Source: Actinomycetes bacterium (GTDB taxonomy: Bacteria > Actinomycetota > Acidimicrobiia > Acidimicrobiales > Poriferisodalaceae). From it: 64,000 nt of DNA. A program made the translations under genes and the position numbers. The first letter of the stretch is position 1. Every line of letters starts with the position of its first letter. Below the pieces are notes generated by a model. That model was not told the origin of the DNA and did no database searches. It saw nothing but the letters and a program-made list of their open reading frames with translations. Where the stretch lies: the NCBI GenBank assembly GCA_024228575.1, contig JAAETH010000466.1, forward strand, positions 1 through 64,000, in the 5' to 3' direction. Of this stretch, positions 24,526-33,504 are shown piece by piece.

Positions 24526-25328
24526 GCGATGTGACCAACACAGACCCGCTGCTCGACGATCGAGCCCCGATAAGGCGCAAGTGGTGGCTCGAGGTCGCAT
24601 ATGTTCTTGCCTTCTACGTTGTGTATTCGACGATCCGAAATCAATTCGGTTCGGGCGGCAGCTTCAGCGTCGGCTCGGCCAGGGCGCTCGACAACGCTCT
24701 GAACGTCATCGAGGCGGAGGACACAATCGGCCTCTATGTCGAGCAGGGCATCCAGGAGGCATTCATCGAATGGGAATGGTTCATCCGCTTCTGGAACATC
24801 TTCTACGGCAGCCTCCACTTCATCGTCACGGGTGGAGCGATGATCTGGCTATACCTGAAGACACCCAACAGATATCGGCGCTACCGAAACATCTTGTCGG
24901 CGACCACGGCGCTGGCTCTGCTGGGTTTCTCGTTCTTCCCCCTGATGCCGCCGCGACTGCTGAACGCCGGAGGAGAGTACGGTGCGAACCTCGCCGATCA
25001 CCACTATGTGGACACACTCGCCGACATCGGTGGACTGTGGTCGTTCGATTCGGGCACGATGCAGGCGATATCGAACCAGTGGGCGGCCATGCCGAGTCTC
25101 CACATCGGTTGGGCGCTCTGGTGCACGTTGGCACTGTTCCCTGTGTTGTCGATGCGTTGGCAGCGATGGGCCATCGCCGCCTACCCGGTTCTGACGCTGT
25201 TCGCCATCGTCGTGACCGGTAATCACTACTGGATCGACGCGGCCGGAGGCGCTCTGACGTTGCTCCTCGGATGGCACATCGGCAACCGGGCGTCTCGTTG
25301 GATCAAGCCCAGACAGCCCGTCATCTAG
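24522..25328 (+). CDS. PAP2-family inositolphosphotransferase/phosphatase-like protein
   Basis: A 268-residue membrane protein of the PAP2_3 (Aur1/Ipt1-like) group: six helices, with the phosphatase-type motifs AMPSLHIGWALW (~185) and VTGNHYWIDAAGG (~225) carrying the catalytic histidines. Relatives transfer phosphoinositol to lipids or hydrolyse lipid phosphates. In actinobacteria the group often acts in cell-envelope phospholipid or glycan steps. The ATG at 24522 overlaps the preceding stop by 4 bases. dxs begins 75 bases downstream on the same strand with its own strong ribosome site. Confidence 0.85.
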   Translation: MSDVTNTDPLLDDRAPIRRKWWLEVAYVLAFYVVYSTIRNQFGSGGSFSVGSARALDNALNVIEAEDTIGLYVEQGIQEAFIEWEWFIRFWNIFYGSLHFIVTGGAMIWLYLKTPNRYRRYRNILSATTALALLGFSFFPLMPPRLLNAGGEYGANLADHHYVDTLADIGGLWSFDSGTMQAISNQWAAMPSLHIGWALWCTLALFPVLSMRWQRWAIAAYPVLTLFAIVVTGNHYWIDAAGGALTLLLGWHIGNRASRWIKPRQPVI

Positions 25329-25403
25329 GACCGACATACCAGCCGACCCTACGAACGTGGCTGCCGGGGCGTAGCCTGTTCTGGTGATCGCCGGAAGGAT
25401 CTC

Positions 25404-27278
25404 ATGATCATCGACAAGATCCAGAGCCCCGCAGATCTGCGTGCGCTCGATCACGAGCAGATCGACGAGTTGTGCGACGAGATCCGCGACCACATCATCC
25501 AGGCCGTATCCAAAACCGGGGGGCATCTGGGCTCGAATCTCGGGGCTGTGGAGCTGACCGTCGCACTGCACAGGGTCTTCGAGTCTCCCCGCGATGTCAT
25601 CTTGTGGGACACGGGACATCAGTCGTATGTCCACAAGGTGGTCACAGGTCGACGTGACGAGTTCGACGGGCTTCGCCAGCGCCACGGGTTGTCCGGGTAT
25701 CCAAGCCGCGCCGAGTCGCCCCACGACTGGGTCGAGAACAGCCACGCCTCCACAGCTCTCAGCTACGCACACGGCATCAGCTCCGGTTTCACGGGCACAG
25801 GACAGGCTCACCGCGAAGTGGTGGCTGTCATAGGCGACGGCTCTCTCACCGGCGGGATGGCCTTCGAGGCACTGAACAACCTCGGCCACAGTGGCCAGCC
25901 CGTGGTCATCGTGTTGAACGACAACGGTCGCTCGTACGCCCCGACGATCAGCCGATTGTCGAGTGCCGTGTCGAAGATCCGGTCGAGCCCCAACTATGTG
26001 AGGGGCCGGCGCCAGATCGCCGACGTCCTGGACAAGGTCCCGCTCGGAGGCGAGGTCAAGCGCGGCCTATCCGGCGCCGCAGCCGCTGTCCGAGAAATGT
26101 GGGAGCCACCGGCCTTCTTCGAAACGTTGGGTGTTCGCTACACCGGCCCGGTCGACGGCCACGACGTGGTCGCTATCGAGGCGGCCCTGCGCGATGCCCG
26201 AACCTACGACGGGCCTATCGTGGTCCACGTCATCACCCAGAAGGGCCACGGGTACACCCCCGCCGAGGACGACACCGAGAAACACCTGCACGACATAGGT
26301 CTGTTCGACCCTGCCACCGGCTCGGCCCCAACGGGCGGCGAAACAAAGGCGCCCGAGTTCAAGGAGGCTTTCACCGCGGCGCTGATGAAGGCTGCGGACA
26401 AACACGACGAGATCGTGGCCATAACCGCTGCTATGCCCGGCTCTACGGGCCTGTTGTCCTTCGAAGAGAAGTACCCGGACCGGTTCTTCGATGTCGGCAT
26501 AGCCGAACAGCACGCCCTTACCGCCGCCGCTGGAATGGCCATGGCCGGCCTACGGCCTGTTGTGGCTCTGTACTCGACGTTTCTCGCGCGGGCCTTCGAT
26601 CAGCTGACCTACGACGTCGGACTTCACGAACTGCCCGTCATCTTGTGCCTCGACCGGGCTGGCATCACAGGGCCAGACGGTGCCTCACATCACGGCGTAC
26701 TCGACATGGCCATGTGCCTGCGCGTCCCGGGCATGACCGTATTCGCTCCCTCGTCGTACGACGAGCTGGGCGTCATGTTCGAGGAGGCGGTCGGCCTCGA
26801 CGACGGGCCCGTGGCACTGAGGTGGTCGCGCGGGTCAGCCCCGTCGTCGATCGATGGCGAGGTTGGTTCCGGCATGTCCGGGCGCAAGGTCCGATCAGGT
26901 GGGGATGTCTGCATCTTGTCGGTCGGCTGCCAGCTGCACGCTTCGGTGGAGGCCGCAGAAGAGTTGGCCTCTCAAGGGATCGAGGCGAGCGTCTGGGACG
27001 TCAGGGTTGCCCCCCTCGACCGGGCACTGCTGCGCGACGCTGCACAACACCCTCTGGTCGCGACCGTCGAAGACGGGATCAAGGTCGGCGGTGTCGGATC
27101 ACTTGTCTCGGACGAACTATCGACGCTGCCCGGAGTCGAACTCCATCCGCGCACCATCAACATCGGAACACCTGTCAGCTACCTGCCCCACGGTGACCCT
27201 GAAGCGTTGAAGTGTGAACTGGGGTTGGATGGTCACGGCATCGCCGCCACGATCTTCAAGGCCCTCGGGGCGCGCTGA
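25404..27278 (+). CDS. dxs: 1-deoxy-D-xylulose-5-phosphate synthase
   Basis: Thiamine-diphosphate enzyme that condenses pyruvate and glyceraldehyde 3-phosphate, the first step of the MEP isoprenoid route. The 624-residue protein shows GTGHQSYxHK-type GHQSYVHKVVTGRR, the cofactor motif VIGDGSLTGGMAFEALNN, PVDGHD, GIAEQHALTAAAGMA in the transketolase pyrimidine domain and LDRAGITGPDGASHHG, then the C-terminal transketolase domain. The ATG at 25404 has a GGAAGGA ribosome site. MEP isoprenoids supply undecaprenyl carrier lipid, and the enzyme depends on thiamine diphosphate; thiamine import genes lie 9 kb away. Confidence 0.97.
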   Translation: MIIDKIQSPADLRALDHEQIDELCDEIRDHIIQAVSKTGGHLGSNLGAVELTVALHRVFESPRDVILWDTGHQSYVHKVVTGRRDEFDGLRQRHGLSGYPSRAESPHDWVENSHASTALSYAHGISSGFTGTGQAHREVVAVIGDGSLTGGMAFEALNNLGHSGQPVVIVLNDNGRSYAPTISRLSSAVSKIRSSPNYVRGRRQIADVLDKVPLGGEVKRGLSGAAAAVREMWEPPAFFETLGVRYTGPVDGHDVVAIEAALRDARTYDGPIVVHVITQKGHGYTPAEDDTEKHLHDIGLFDPATGSAPTGGETKAPEFKEAFTAALMKAADKHDEIVAITAAMPGSTGLLSFEEKYPDRFFDVGIAEQHALTAAAGMAMAGLRPVVALYSTFLARAFDQLTYDVGLHELPVILCLDRAGITGPDGASHHGVLDMAMCLRVPGMTVFAPSSYDELGVMFEEAVGLDDGPVALRWSRGSAPSSIDGEVGSGMSGRKVRSGGDVCILSVGCQLHASVEAAEELASQGIEASVWDVRVAPLDRALLRDAAQHPLVATVEDGIKVGGVGSLVSDELSTLPGVELHPRTINIGTPVSYLPHGDPEALKCELGLDGHGIAATIFKALGAR

Positions 27279-27290
27279 CCCCACACGCGA

Positions 27291-27340
27291 CTCGCGAATC
27301 GGGGGCGGGGCGCGAACGGTCCGGCGAGTGCAGCCAACCC
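27291..27340 (+). repeat. Dispersed repeat, truncated copy 3
   Basis: The segment from GAATCGGGGGCGGGGCGCG through GAGTGCAGCCAACC aligns with the central block of the repeat at 7279-7320 and 15472-15517 with scattered mismatches. The head and the tail seen in the other copies are missing or too diverged. It lies between the 3' end of dxs and the 3' end of the anti-sigma factor gene, again a convergent intergenic space and again in the same orientation. Confidence 0.6.
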
Positions 27341-27342
27341 CG

Positions 27343-27639
27343 CTATCGGGCGACGTCGTCCAGAGAGCCGATTCCGCCATCGGCGATGCGTTCGGCAAAC
27401 TCCTGCAGCCGCGCCCTGGTGATCGAGTCGGGGCCGCCCTGCCTGGCGATTGCATCCTTGATGCGTTGCAGGGTCTCGGACTCGAGCCCACATGCCTCGC
27501 ACTCGTCGAGGTGATCCTCGATCCACGATGGATCGTCCTCGTATTCACCATCGAGGTATCGCTGGACGACAGCACCCACCCGAGCACACTCGGTCGAGCC
27601 CGTGGTCATCCGTCGGGTGATTCGGCGAAACAAACCCAT
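27343..27639 (-). CDS. Zinc-binding anti-sigma factor, RsrA type
   Basis: A 98-residue cytoplasmic protein with the ZAS anti-sigma motif. C18, H43, C47 and C50 have almost the spacing of the redox-sensing RsrA/RshA proteins (Cys, 25 residues on His, then x3 Cys x2 Cys). In that family thiol oxidation releases zinc and frees the sigma factor. The start codon overlaps the sigma factor stop (TGATG), so the two are made in a fixed ratio. The downstream end faces dxs. Target sigma is inferred from the overlap. Confidence 0.85.
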   Translation of the reverse strand: MGLFRRITRRMTTGSTECARVGAVVQRYLDGEYEDDPSWIEDHLDECEACGLESETLQRIKDAIARQGGPDSITRARLQEFAERIADGGIGSLDDVAR

Positions 27640-28190
27640 CAGTCGATCTCCCTCGTCCCGAACCCGGCATCTTCCAATTGTTCGCGCACCCGCTTGCGTG
27701 CACGGTGGAGCCGGCTCATCACGGTTCCGACCGGGATGCCGAGTTCATCGGCGGCTTCCTGGTAGCTCAAGGCGCCGATGTCGACCAGTTCTACGGGTCG
27801 CTTGAACTTCACGGGCAGCGATTCAAGAGCGTTGGCGATCGTGGCATCGAACACGGGATCGACAACGGTCGCCTCGGGGTCGTAGTCGTCGCCGAGGTCG
27901 GTGACAGCGAGGCGATCCATCTCGGTGTCTGGATCGTCGAGAAGCCCAGGACGTTTGCGTCGAGTCCTGTTGATCTGTGCGTTTCGCACGATGGTCAAGA
28001 GCCAGGCTCTTGGGTAGCGGCCATCGAAGCGGTCGACCGCCTTGTAGGCCCTGATGAGGGCCTCCTGGACGAGGTCCTCGGCGTCGCTGCGATTCCGCGT
28101 GAGCGACATCGCCCGGCGGTACATGACATCGATCTCGGGTACGACGTACTGCCGGAAGGCCACGTCGCGATCGGTTCCGGATATTTCCAT
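27639..28190 (-). CDS. ECF RNA polymerase sigma factor, SigR/SigH-like
   Basis: A 183-residue group 4 sigma factor. Region 2 contains RNRSDAEDLVQEALIRAYKA and RAWLLTIVRNAQINRTRR; region 4 contains LSYQEAADELGIPVGTVMSR. The region-2 features and the paired RsrA-like anti-sigma place it with SigR/SigH, which control the thiol-oxidative and heat stress response in actinobacteria. ATG 28190 or 28196 may be the start; an AGGTG site 10 bases before the former favours it. The much longer open frame upstream would overlap nfuA and lacks homology. Confidence 0.9.
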   Translation of the reverse strand: MEISGTDRDVAFRQYVVPEIDVMYRRAMSLTRNRSDAEDLVQEALIRAYKAVDRFDGRYPRAWLLTIVRNAQINRTRRKRPGLLDDPDTEMDRLAVTDLGDDYDPEATVVDPVFDATIANALESLPVKFKRPVELVDIGALSYQEAADELGIPVGTVMSRLHRARKRVREQLEDAGFGTREID

Positions 28191-28245
28191 GATCATCACA
28201 CCTGTGGAACACGGGCTGGCGCCCAACGGATTCCCATCGATTGGA

Positions 28246-28875
28246 TCAGTGTGGTGCGAAGTACGGATTGTCGCCCGACTGATGGTCGGTGACATCGACC
28301 ACGTTCTCGATGGATGGGAGGTGTTCGCGGATGGTCTGTTCGATGCCGGCGGTGACGGTGGCCTTTGACATCGCACATCCCTGACAGCCCCCTCCCAAAC
28401 GGACGACGGCCGTGGCCCCATCGACCTCGACGAGTTCGGCCCAACCGCCGTGGGCTGCGATCATCGGGTTGATTCGTTTCTCGAGAAGCTGGCGAATCTG
28501 GTCGTCGATCTCGCCGGTCAACTCGAGGGGCTCGTCGAAGGAATTGTCGATGCTGGGGCGGTTGGGGTTCCGCAATACCAGGCCACCCTGCTGGGAATTG
28601 CTCGGAAGGTCGAGCTCGGCCCCGAGGAGCTTGTCGGTGTCGTCGTCGGGAACGACGATGGCGAGACCACCAACCGAGGTCACCACGTCGGTGGGACGAG
28701 CCTCGTCGACCGACTGAAAGGCAAGCTCGTACGTGTAGTCGACACCGCGGGCGCCCGTGACCTCGATGAACAACCCGAGGGACTCACCCTCGGCTTCGCT
28801 GTCGCGCAAGCCGAGGATCTTCTCGAGCGCCTCGTCGGTAACGGACACGATGGTGTCGGTCGACTCGATTCCCAT
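28246..28875 (-). CDS. nfuA: NfuA-type iron-sulfur cluster carrier
   Basis: A 209-residue protein with two parts. The N-terminal half is an A-type-carrier-like domain without its cysteines (TDEALEKILGLRDSE, then VDYTYELAF), as in known NfuA. The C-terminal half is an Nfu domain with the cluster ligands CQGC in VRLGGGCQGCAMSKATV and the IRPMIAAHGG-like INPMIAAHGGWAELVEV. It delivers 4Fe-4S clusters to client enzymes, which could include MoaA. The ATG at 28875 is preferred. It lies 55 bases upstream of the SigR-like gene in the same direction and is divergent from the subtilase gene. Confidence 0.93.
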   Translation of the reverse strand: MGIESTDTIVSVTDEALEKILGLRDSEAEGESLGLFIEVTGARGVDYTYELAFQSVDEARPTDVVTSVGGLAIVVPDDDTDKLLGAELDLPSNSQQGGLVLRNPNRPSIDNSFDEPLELTGEIDDQIRQLLEKRINPMIAAHGGWAELVEVDGATAVVRLGGGCQGCAMSKATVTAGIEQTIREHLPSIENVVDVTDHQSGDNPYFAPH

Positions 28876-29031
28876 GGGGTGCGAGCCTACCGGCACCCCA
28901 GGTCGGACCGACTCGCCACAGCCAACCTTCATTCTTTCGACAGACATTCTCAACATCGAGCGTCGCGCTTCCGAAGGAACTGGAGTGACGTCGCAAGCGG
29001 AGAGCGACTCAGATCCCGAAGGAAGCGCGTG

Positions 29032-31047
29032 ATGCAGGCCCGACCCGGACGAGTGCGCAACAGCACAGGTGGCAACCGCCCTCGTTTCCTTCGCGCCCTG
29101 GGCAGGTCCCTGCTCGTTGCGATTGCCCTTGCTGCCATCGTCGCCAATACCTCACCCACGATGGCCGAGGAGTCCGGGGACACCGTCGAGATGACAACCC
29201 TGGTGAAGTACCCCGATGGATCGCTGGTCAGCGAGACCATCGAGGTGTCCCGAACACAGGCCAAAGAGCTGCAGGCCGCAGCGGTCGCCGGGTCGGTTTC
29301 TGCTCTGGCGATGGTGCCCTCCGCCGACGGCCGTGGGCAGGCGAAGCTCATCGCCGCCGAGCCGGTGGTGACGTTCGAGGCATTCGCCGATCCGTACCGC
29401 AGCAACCAGTGGCCTCTCGACGCAACCTCGTTTGAAGCCGCTTCTGCAATGGTCGATCCGAGCTCTGTTGTTGTCGCCGTGTTGGACACGGGGATCAGGG
29501 GAACCCACGAAGATCTGGTTGGCGTGCTCGTCGATGGTGCTGACTTTGTGTCGGGTAGCGGCAGTGGGCTCATCCCCGACCACTTCCACGGAAGTCATGT
29601 GGCCGGTGTGGTCGGCGCGGCAACCGGGAACGCAAAGGGCATCGAGGCAGCAGCGGTTGGGGTCGGCGTCATGCCGGTACGTGTGCTCGACTCGAGTGGC
29701 AGCGGGAGCTCCACCAATGTGGCCAACGGCATCATCTGGGCGGTCGACAACGGTGCCGACGTGATCAACCTCAGCTTGGGTTCGACCAGCAACTCGACGA
29801 CCGTCGAGAGTGCCATCGACTACGCAACTGCCAACAACGTCGTGGTGGTCGCTGCCTCAGGGAACTCGGGCAATCTCGGCAACCCGACCATGTACCCGGC
29901 TGCACTCGACTCGGTGTTGTCGGTCGGGGCCATCGATGAGAGCAAGGCAAGAGCGGACTTCTCGGGCTACGGCAACTGGCTGGACGTGGTCGCACCCGGC
30001 GTGAGTGTCCTGTCCCTCCACAACGGCGGCGACTCCGACTACGCCTACGCAAACGGCACCTCGATGGCGTCGCCACACGTATCGGCGGCGGCCGCCCTGG
30101 TTCTCGCCGCAAATCCATCGCTCGATCCGAGTGAGGTCAGAGCCACCCTCATGGCAACCGCAGAGGACCTCGGCGCGGCCGGAGACGACGACGACTTCGG
30201 AGCCGGGCTCATCGACCCCGAGGCCGCTGTGACCGCTGCGCTTGGCGGCACCGGCAGTGGCGGCTCAACAGCACCCGACACCGGAGAAGGCCCCGGATAC
30301 GCCTTCGTCACCTCGGCCGGTCGCGTCATCACTGTTGGCACTGCAGATTCTCAGGGTTCGATGGAAGGCCAGAGCCTCGCTCAGCCCGTCGTTACCGCAG
30401 CCTCGAGTGATTCGGGCAATGGCTACTGGATGGCTGCGGGTGACGGGGGAATCTTCTCGTTCGGCGACGCCGGCTACCACGGCTCTACTGGCGACCTCAC
30501 ACTGCAGCAACCGATCGTGGGCATGTCACCAACACCCACCGGCAACGGCTACTGGTTGGTCGCGGGCGACGGGGGAATCTTCTCGTTCGGCGACGCCTTG
30601 TTCCACGGTTCGACGGGCGGCATGTCCCTGAGGGCACCCATCGTCGGGATGGCGCCGACGGTCAGCGGAAACGGCTACTGGCTCGTTGCGAGCGACGGCG
30701 GCATATTCGCCTTCGGCGACGCCGGCTTCCACGGTTCAACCGGCGCGATGACGCTGAAGGAACCGATCGTCGGTATGTCACCGACGGTCAGCGGAAACGG
30801 CTACTGGCTCGTTGCGAGCGACGGCGGGATATTCGCCTTCGGCGACGCGGGTTTCCACGGTTCAACGGGAGCGATGGCACTCGATCAGCCGATCGTTGGA
30901 ATGGCACCCACACCGACAGGCACCGGCTACTGGATGTTCGCCCAGGACGGTGGTGTGTTCTCGTTCAACGCACCCTATGCAGGCTCGGCCGCAGGCCAAC
31001 TCCAGCCCGGCGAGACGGCAGTCGCTCTGATCGACATCGCTGTCTGA
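29032..31047 (+). CDS. Secreted subtilisin-like protease with six C-terminal repeats
   Basis: A 671-residue exported serine protease. Residues 1-45 form a basic, hydrophobic signal peptide; a pro-region follows (~50-130). The catalytic triad is visible: D152 in AVLDTGIRGTHEDL, H186 in HFHGSHVAG and S344 in NGTSMASPHVSAA, with oxyanion Asn in AASGNSGN. From residue ~422 there are six tandem 42-residue repeats of the form GYWLVASDGGIFAFGDAGFH, probably a beta-propeller-like binding module. The ATG at 29032 has a GAAGGAAG ribosome site; the open frame extends upstream but is antisense to nfuA. The same repeat type occurs in the SGNH hydrolase at 38873. Confidence 0.93.
   Translation: MQARPGRVRNSTGGNRPRFLRALGRSLLVAIALAAIVANTSPTMAEESGDTVEMTTLVKYPDGSLVSETIEVSRTQAKELQAAAVAGSVSALAMVPSADGRGQAKLIAAEPVVTFEAFADPYRSNQWPLDATSFEAASAMVDPSSVVVAVLDTGIRGTHEDLVGVLVDGADFVSGSGSGLIPDHFHGSHVAGVVGAATGNAKGIEAAAVGVGVMPVRVLDSSGSGSSTNVANGIIWAVDNGADVINLSLGSTSNSTTVESAIDYATANNVVVVAASGNSGNLGNPTMYPAALDSVLSVGAIDESKARADFSGYGNWLDVVAPGVSVLSLHNGGDSDYAYANGTSMASPHVSAAAALVLAANPSLDPSEVRATLMATAEDLGAAGDDDDFGAGLIDPEAAVTAALGGTGSGGSTAPDTGEGPGYAFVTSAGRVITVGTADSQGSMEGQSLAQPVVTAASSDSGNGYWMAAGDGGIFSFGDAGYHGSTGDLTLQQPIVGMSPTPTGNGYWLVAGDGGIFSFGDALFHGSTGGMSLRAPIVGMAPTVSGNGYWLVASDGGIFAFGDAGFHGSTGAMTLKEPIVGMSPTVSGNGYWLVASDGGIFAFGDAGFHGSTGAMALDQPIVGMAPTPTGTGYWMFAQDGGVFSFNAPYAGSAAGQLQPGETAVALIDIAV
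30295..31020 (+). repeat. Six 126-bp in-frame repeats of the subtilase C-terminus
   Basis: Units begin at 30295, 30421, 30547, 30673, 30799 and 30925, exactly 126 bases apart. The first and last are diverged; the units at 30673 and 30799 are nearly identical at the nucleotide level over GGCTACTGGCTCGTTGCGAG and beyond, which indicates recent duplication or gene conversion. Each encodes GYW, DGG(I/V)F, FG(D) and (H/A)GS landmarks. Confidence 0.85.
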
Positions 31048-31151
31048 GGCTCCAGAAGTGAGAACCCGGCTGCCCGGGTACACCAAGATCAGGCCGCACG
31101 AATCGGTCACGTGATGTCGCGTCGAAACCGCCTCCCGCTCTTGTCCGCCCC

Positions 31152-31586
31152 CTAGGCCTCTCTGCGCATTGGCACGTGTGGGATACCGTCGATGATCTCT
31201 TCTGGCCCGGTGACGGTGAAACCCCAACGCTGGTACCAGTGGGCCAGGTAGCTCTGTGCCTCGAGTTCGACGGTGCCACCGGTGGCGAGAACATGATCCA
31301 TGAGTTGGCCGGCGAGTCCCATCCCGCGAAATCGGGGAGCCGTGACCACACGGCCGACCTGGATGTGATCGGACCTGGGTATCACTCGTAGGGCGGTGGC
31401 CATTTCACCGTCGATCTCGATCCACACGTGTCGCGACTCGGGATCGAGGCCATCGACTTCGGGATAGACACACTCCTGCTCGACGACAAAGACATCACAT
31501 CTGAGCCTCAGCAGGTCGTGGAACCAGCGCACAGTCAGATCATCGAACCAGACGTCGTATACCTGGTGCACCTGATCGGAACTCAA
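31152..31586 (-). CDS. GNAT N-acetyltransferase, ElaA-like
   Basis: A 144-residue acetyltransferase. The N-terminal LRCDVFVVEQECVYPEVDGLD and the acetyl-CoA loop RVVTAPRFRGMGLAGQLMDH match the ElaA branch of the GNAT superfamily, and LEAQSYLAHWYQRWGF is its C-terminal signature. Substrate is unknown. The start codon overlaps the stop of a 49-residue membrane protein gene by 4 bases, and the ABC-F gene lies just upstream, so the three genes form one transcription unit. Confidence 0.88.
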   Translation of the reverse strand: MSSDQVHQVYDVWFDDLTVRWFHDLLRLRCDVFVVEQECVYPEVDGLDPESRHVWIEIDGEMATALRVIPRSDHIQVGRVVTAPRFRGMGLAGQLMDHVLATGGTVELEAQSYLAHWYQRWGFTVTGPEEIIDGIPHVPMRREA

Positions 31587-31732
31587 CTGAACAACAGTGC
31601 GACTGCAGACCCGACGAGAGACAGGATCATCAGAACGGAGACGATAAGAATGGTCCAGTAGGCACCGGGCTGACGCACCCTGAGCGGGAGGATCTTTCCG
31701 GTGCGGTCGTGGGTCGGACGTCTCCGTGACAT
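31583..31732 (-). CDS. 49-residue single-pass membrane protein
   Basis: Starts MSRRRPTHDRTGKILPLRVR, a strongly basic cytoplasmic tail, followed by one membrane helix (YWTILIVSVLMILSLVGSAV) that ends the protein. The ATG at 31732 lies 10 bases after the ABC-F stop, and its stop overlaps the GNAT start (ATGA). Both junctions and the clean tail-anchor-like layout support it as a real small gene. Function is unknown. Confidence 0.7.
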   Translation of the reverse strand: MSRRRPTHDRTGKILPLRVRQPGAYWTILIVSVLMILSLVGSAVALLFS

Positions 31733-31742
31733 TCCGAGAAGC

Positions 31743-33479
31743 CTACGCCAGGTCGTCGAGTTCGGTGGACAGATCGAGCCAACGTTCCTCTGTCGAAGCG
31801 AGCGCCGACACGGTCTCTGACATGGCCTCCGCCACCTTGGCGGCCGCAACATGGTCGGAGACGACGCTCAGGTCCCCGTCGAGACGGTCGCGTTGTGCCT
31901 CGAGTTCCGACATCTCCTCCTCGACCTGGGAGATCAGGCGTCGAAGGGTGGAGGGGGTCCTGCGTTTGGTCGCACCCTTGGTCTTGGCCCTCTGAGCCGA
32001 TTTCCCGGCACGTCGATTCTCGCCTGCGAGCGCATCGACGACACCCTTCCAGACGACCTCTCCAGAGCCGAGCGGCACGACCGCCCCTCCCCCGACCTGG
32101 ACCACGTGCTCGACCGTTCGCTCGAGAAACACACGATCGTGGGAAACAACGGCCAGCGACCCTGGCCAATCGTCGAGGAATCCCTCCAATGATCTAAGGG
32201 TGTCGAGGTCGAGATCATTGGTTGGTTCATCGAGAAAGAGCACGTTCGGACCCTCGCCGAGCACCAAGAGCAGTTCGAGGCGCCGCCTCTCCCCTCCCGA
32301 CAACGAACCGATTCGTGCCTGCTGGGCGTCGTTGTCGAACCAGAATCGTTCGAAGAGCTGCTGTTGGGCGACCGTGAGCTTCCCATCGTCACCGACGACG
32401 GCCTCTCGCACCCGCTGATCCGGATCCAGGTCACGGCCAAGCTGGTCGAAGTAACCGAGCCGGACCGTCGTCCCCCACTCCACCGTTCCAGAGGTCGGCT
32501 CGAGTCGGCGCGCCATCACGTCGAGCAGGGTCGATTTTCCTCCACCGTTGGCTCCGACGATGCCCAGCCGTCCTCCCGGTGCCAACGAGTGGTCGAGACC
32601 GCTGAACAACGGATCACCATCGGGATAGGCGAACGACACACCTTCGAGGTCGATGACCTTGCTCCCCAGGCGCGTGGACCCAAATGAGTCAAGCCCGAGT
32701 GGTGTCAGACGGTCGCTCCGCGCCTTGGGTCCACCGTCGATGACCGCCCTTGCCTCGGCAATGCGCGACTTCGGCTTGCGTCTACGGGCCCTGGCACCGC
32801 GTTGCAGCCAGGCCAGTTCCTGGCGGGCAAGAATGCGCCGGGACTGCTCGTCCCTAGCCGCCTTTGCCTCGCGTTCGGCCTCGGCGTCGAGGTGTGCCTT
32901 GTATCCACCCTCGGTCAGGTGCCACCGGGCCCTGTCGAGCGAAAGAACGCGATTGCAGAGCCGGTCGAGCAGCTGGCGGTCGTGGGTGACAACAACCAAA
33001 CCACCACCGAAGCGCGCGAGGCGATTCTCGAGCCACTCGATCGCTTCGATGTCGAGATGGTTCGTCGGCTCGTCGAGCACCAGTAGATCGACATCGGATA
33101 CGAGTGCCGCCGCCAGCGCGACCCGCTTGGCCTGCCCCCCGGAGAGTTCTGCAACCCTGCGGTCGAGAAGTCCGCTGACCCCGAGACGGTCGAGGACCGA
33201 CTCGACCTCCCAGCCCGAACCGACAGCATCTCTGACCGTGCCCGTTCCGAGATCGGGCCGCTGATCGAGAATGGCCATGCGCAGGTCGCGGGCTCTCCTG
33301 ACCTGGCCCGACTCGGGTTCGGTGGCGCCGACCATGACCCGAAGCAGGGTGCTCTTCCCGGCTCCGTTGATGCCGAGTACCCCGAGGCGGTCGCCGGAAT
33401 CGATGGTGACGGAGACACCGTCGAAGAGCGGCCGTTCGGGACGTGTGACGGTTACGGCGTCGACATCTACGAGGATCAC
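31743..33479 (-). CDS. ABC-F family ATPase, Uup-like
   Basis: A 578-residue soluble protein with two ABC domains and no membrane segment. The first has Walker A GINGAGKSTLL and signature ELSGGQAKRVALA with LVLDEPTNHLDIEA; the second has GANGGGKSTLL and SLSGGERRRLELL with LFLDEPTNDLDLDT. A basic linker (RRKPKSRIAEARAV) joins them, and a coiled C-terminal domain (~510-578) follows, as in Uup. ABC-F proteins act on the ribosome, in translation, ribosome rescue or antibiotic protection. Which of these applies cannot be told from sequence. It is first of a three-gene unit. Confidence 0.93.
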   Translation of the reverse strand: MILVDVDAVTVTRPERPLFDGVSVTIDSGDRLGVLGINGAGKSTLLRVMVGATEPESGQVRRARDLRMAILDQRPDLGTGTVRDAVGSGWEVESVLDRLGVSGLLDRRVAELSGGQAKRVALAAALVSDVDLLVLDEPTNHLDIEAIEWLENRLARFGGGLVVVTHDRQLLDRLCNRVLSLDRARWHLTEGGYKAHLDAEAEREAKAARDEQSRRILARQELAWLQRGARARRRKPKSRIAEARAVIDGGPKARSDRLTPLGLDSFGSTRLGSKVIDLEGVSFAYPDGDPLFSGLDHSLAPGGRLGIVGANGGGKSTLLDVMARRLEPTSGTVEWGTTVRLGYFDQLGRDLDPDQRVREAVVGDDGKLTVAQQQLFERFWFDNDAQQARIGSLSGGERRRLELLLVLGEGPNVLFLDEPTNDLDLDTLRSLEGFLDDWPGSLAVVSHDRVFLERTVEHVVQVGGGAVVPLGSGEVVWKGVVDALAGENRRAGKSAQRAKTKGATKRRTPSTLRRLISQVEEEMSELEAQRDRLDGDLSVVSDHVAAAKVAEAMSETVSALASTEERWLDLSTELDDLA

Positions 33480-33504
33480 GGAGCGGTTTGGGTCGACAAG
33501 TGTG

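Noticed and set aside
28450-29031. Upstream extension of the subtilase frame
   Set aside because: It is antisense to nfuA and precedes the clear signal peptide and GAAGGAAG ribosome site at 29032.
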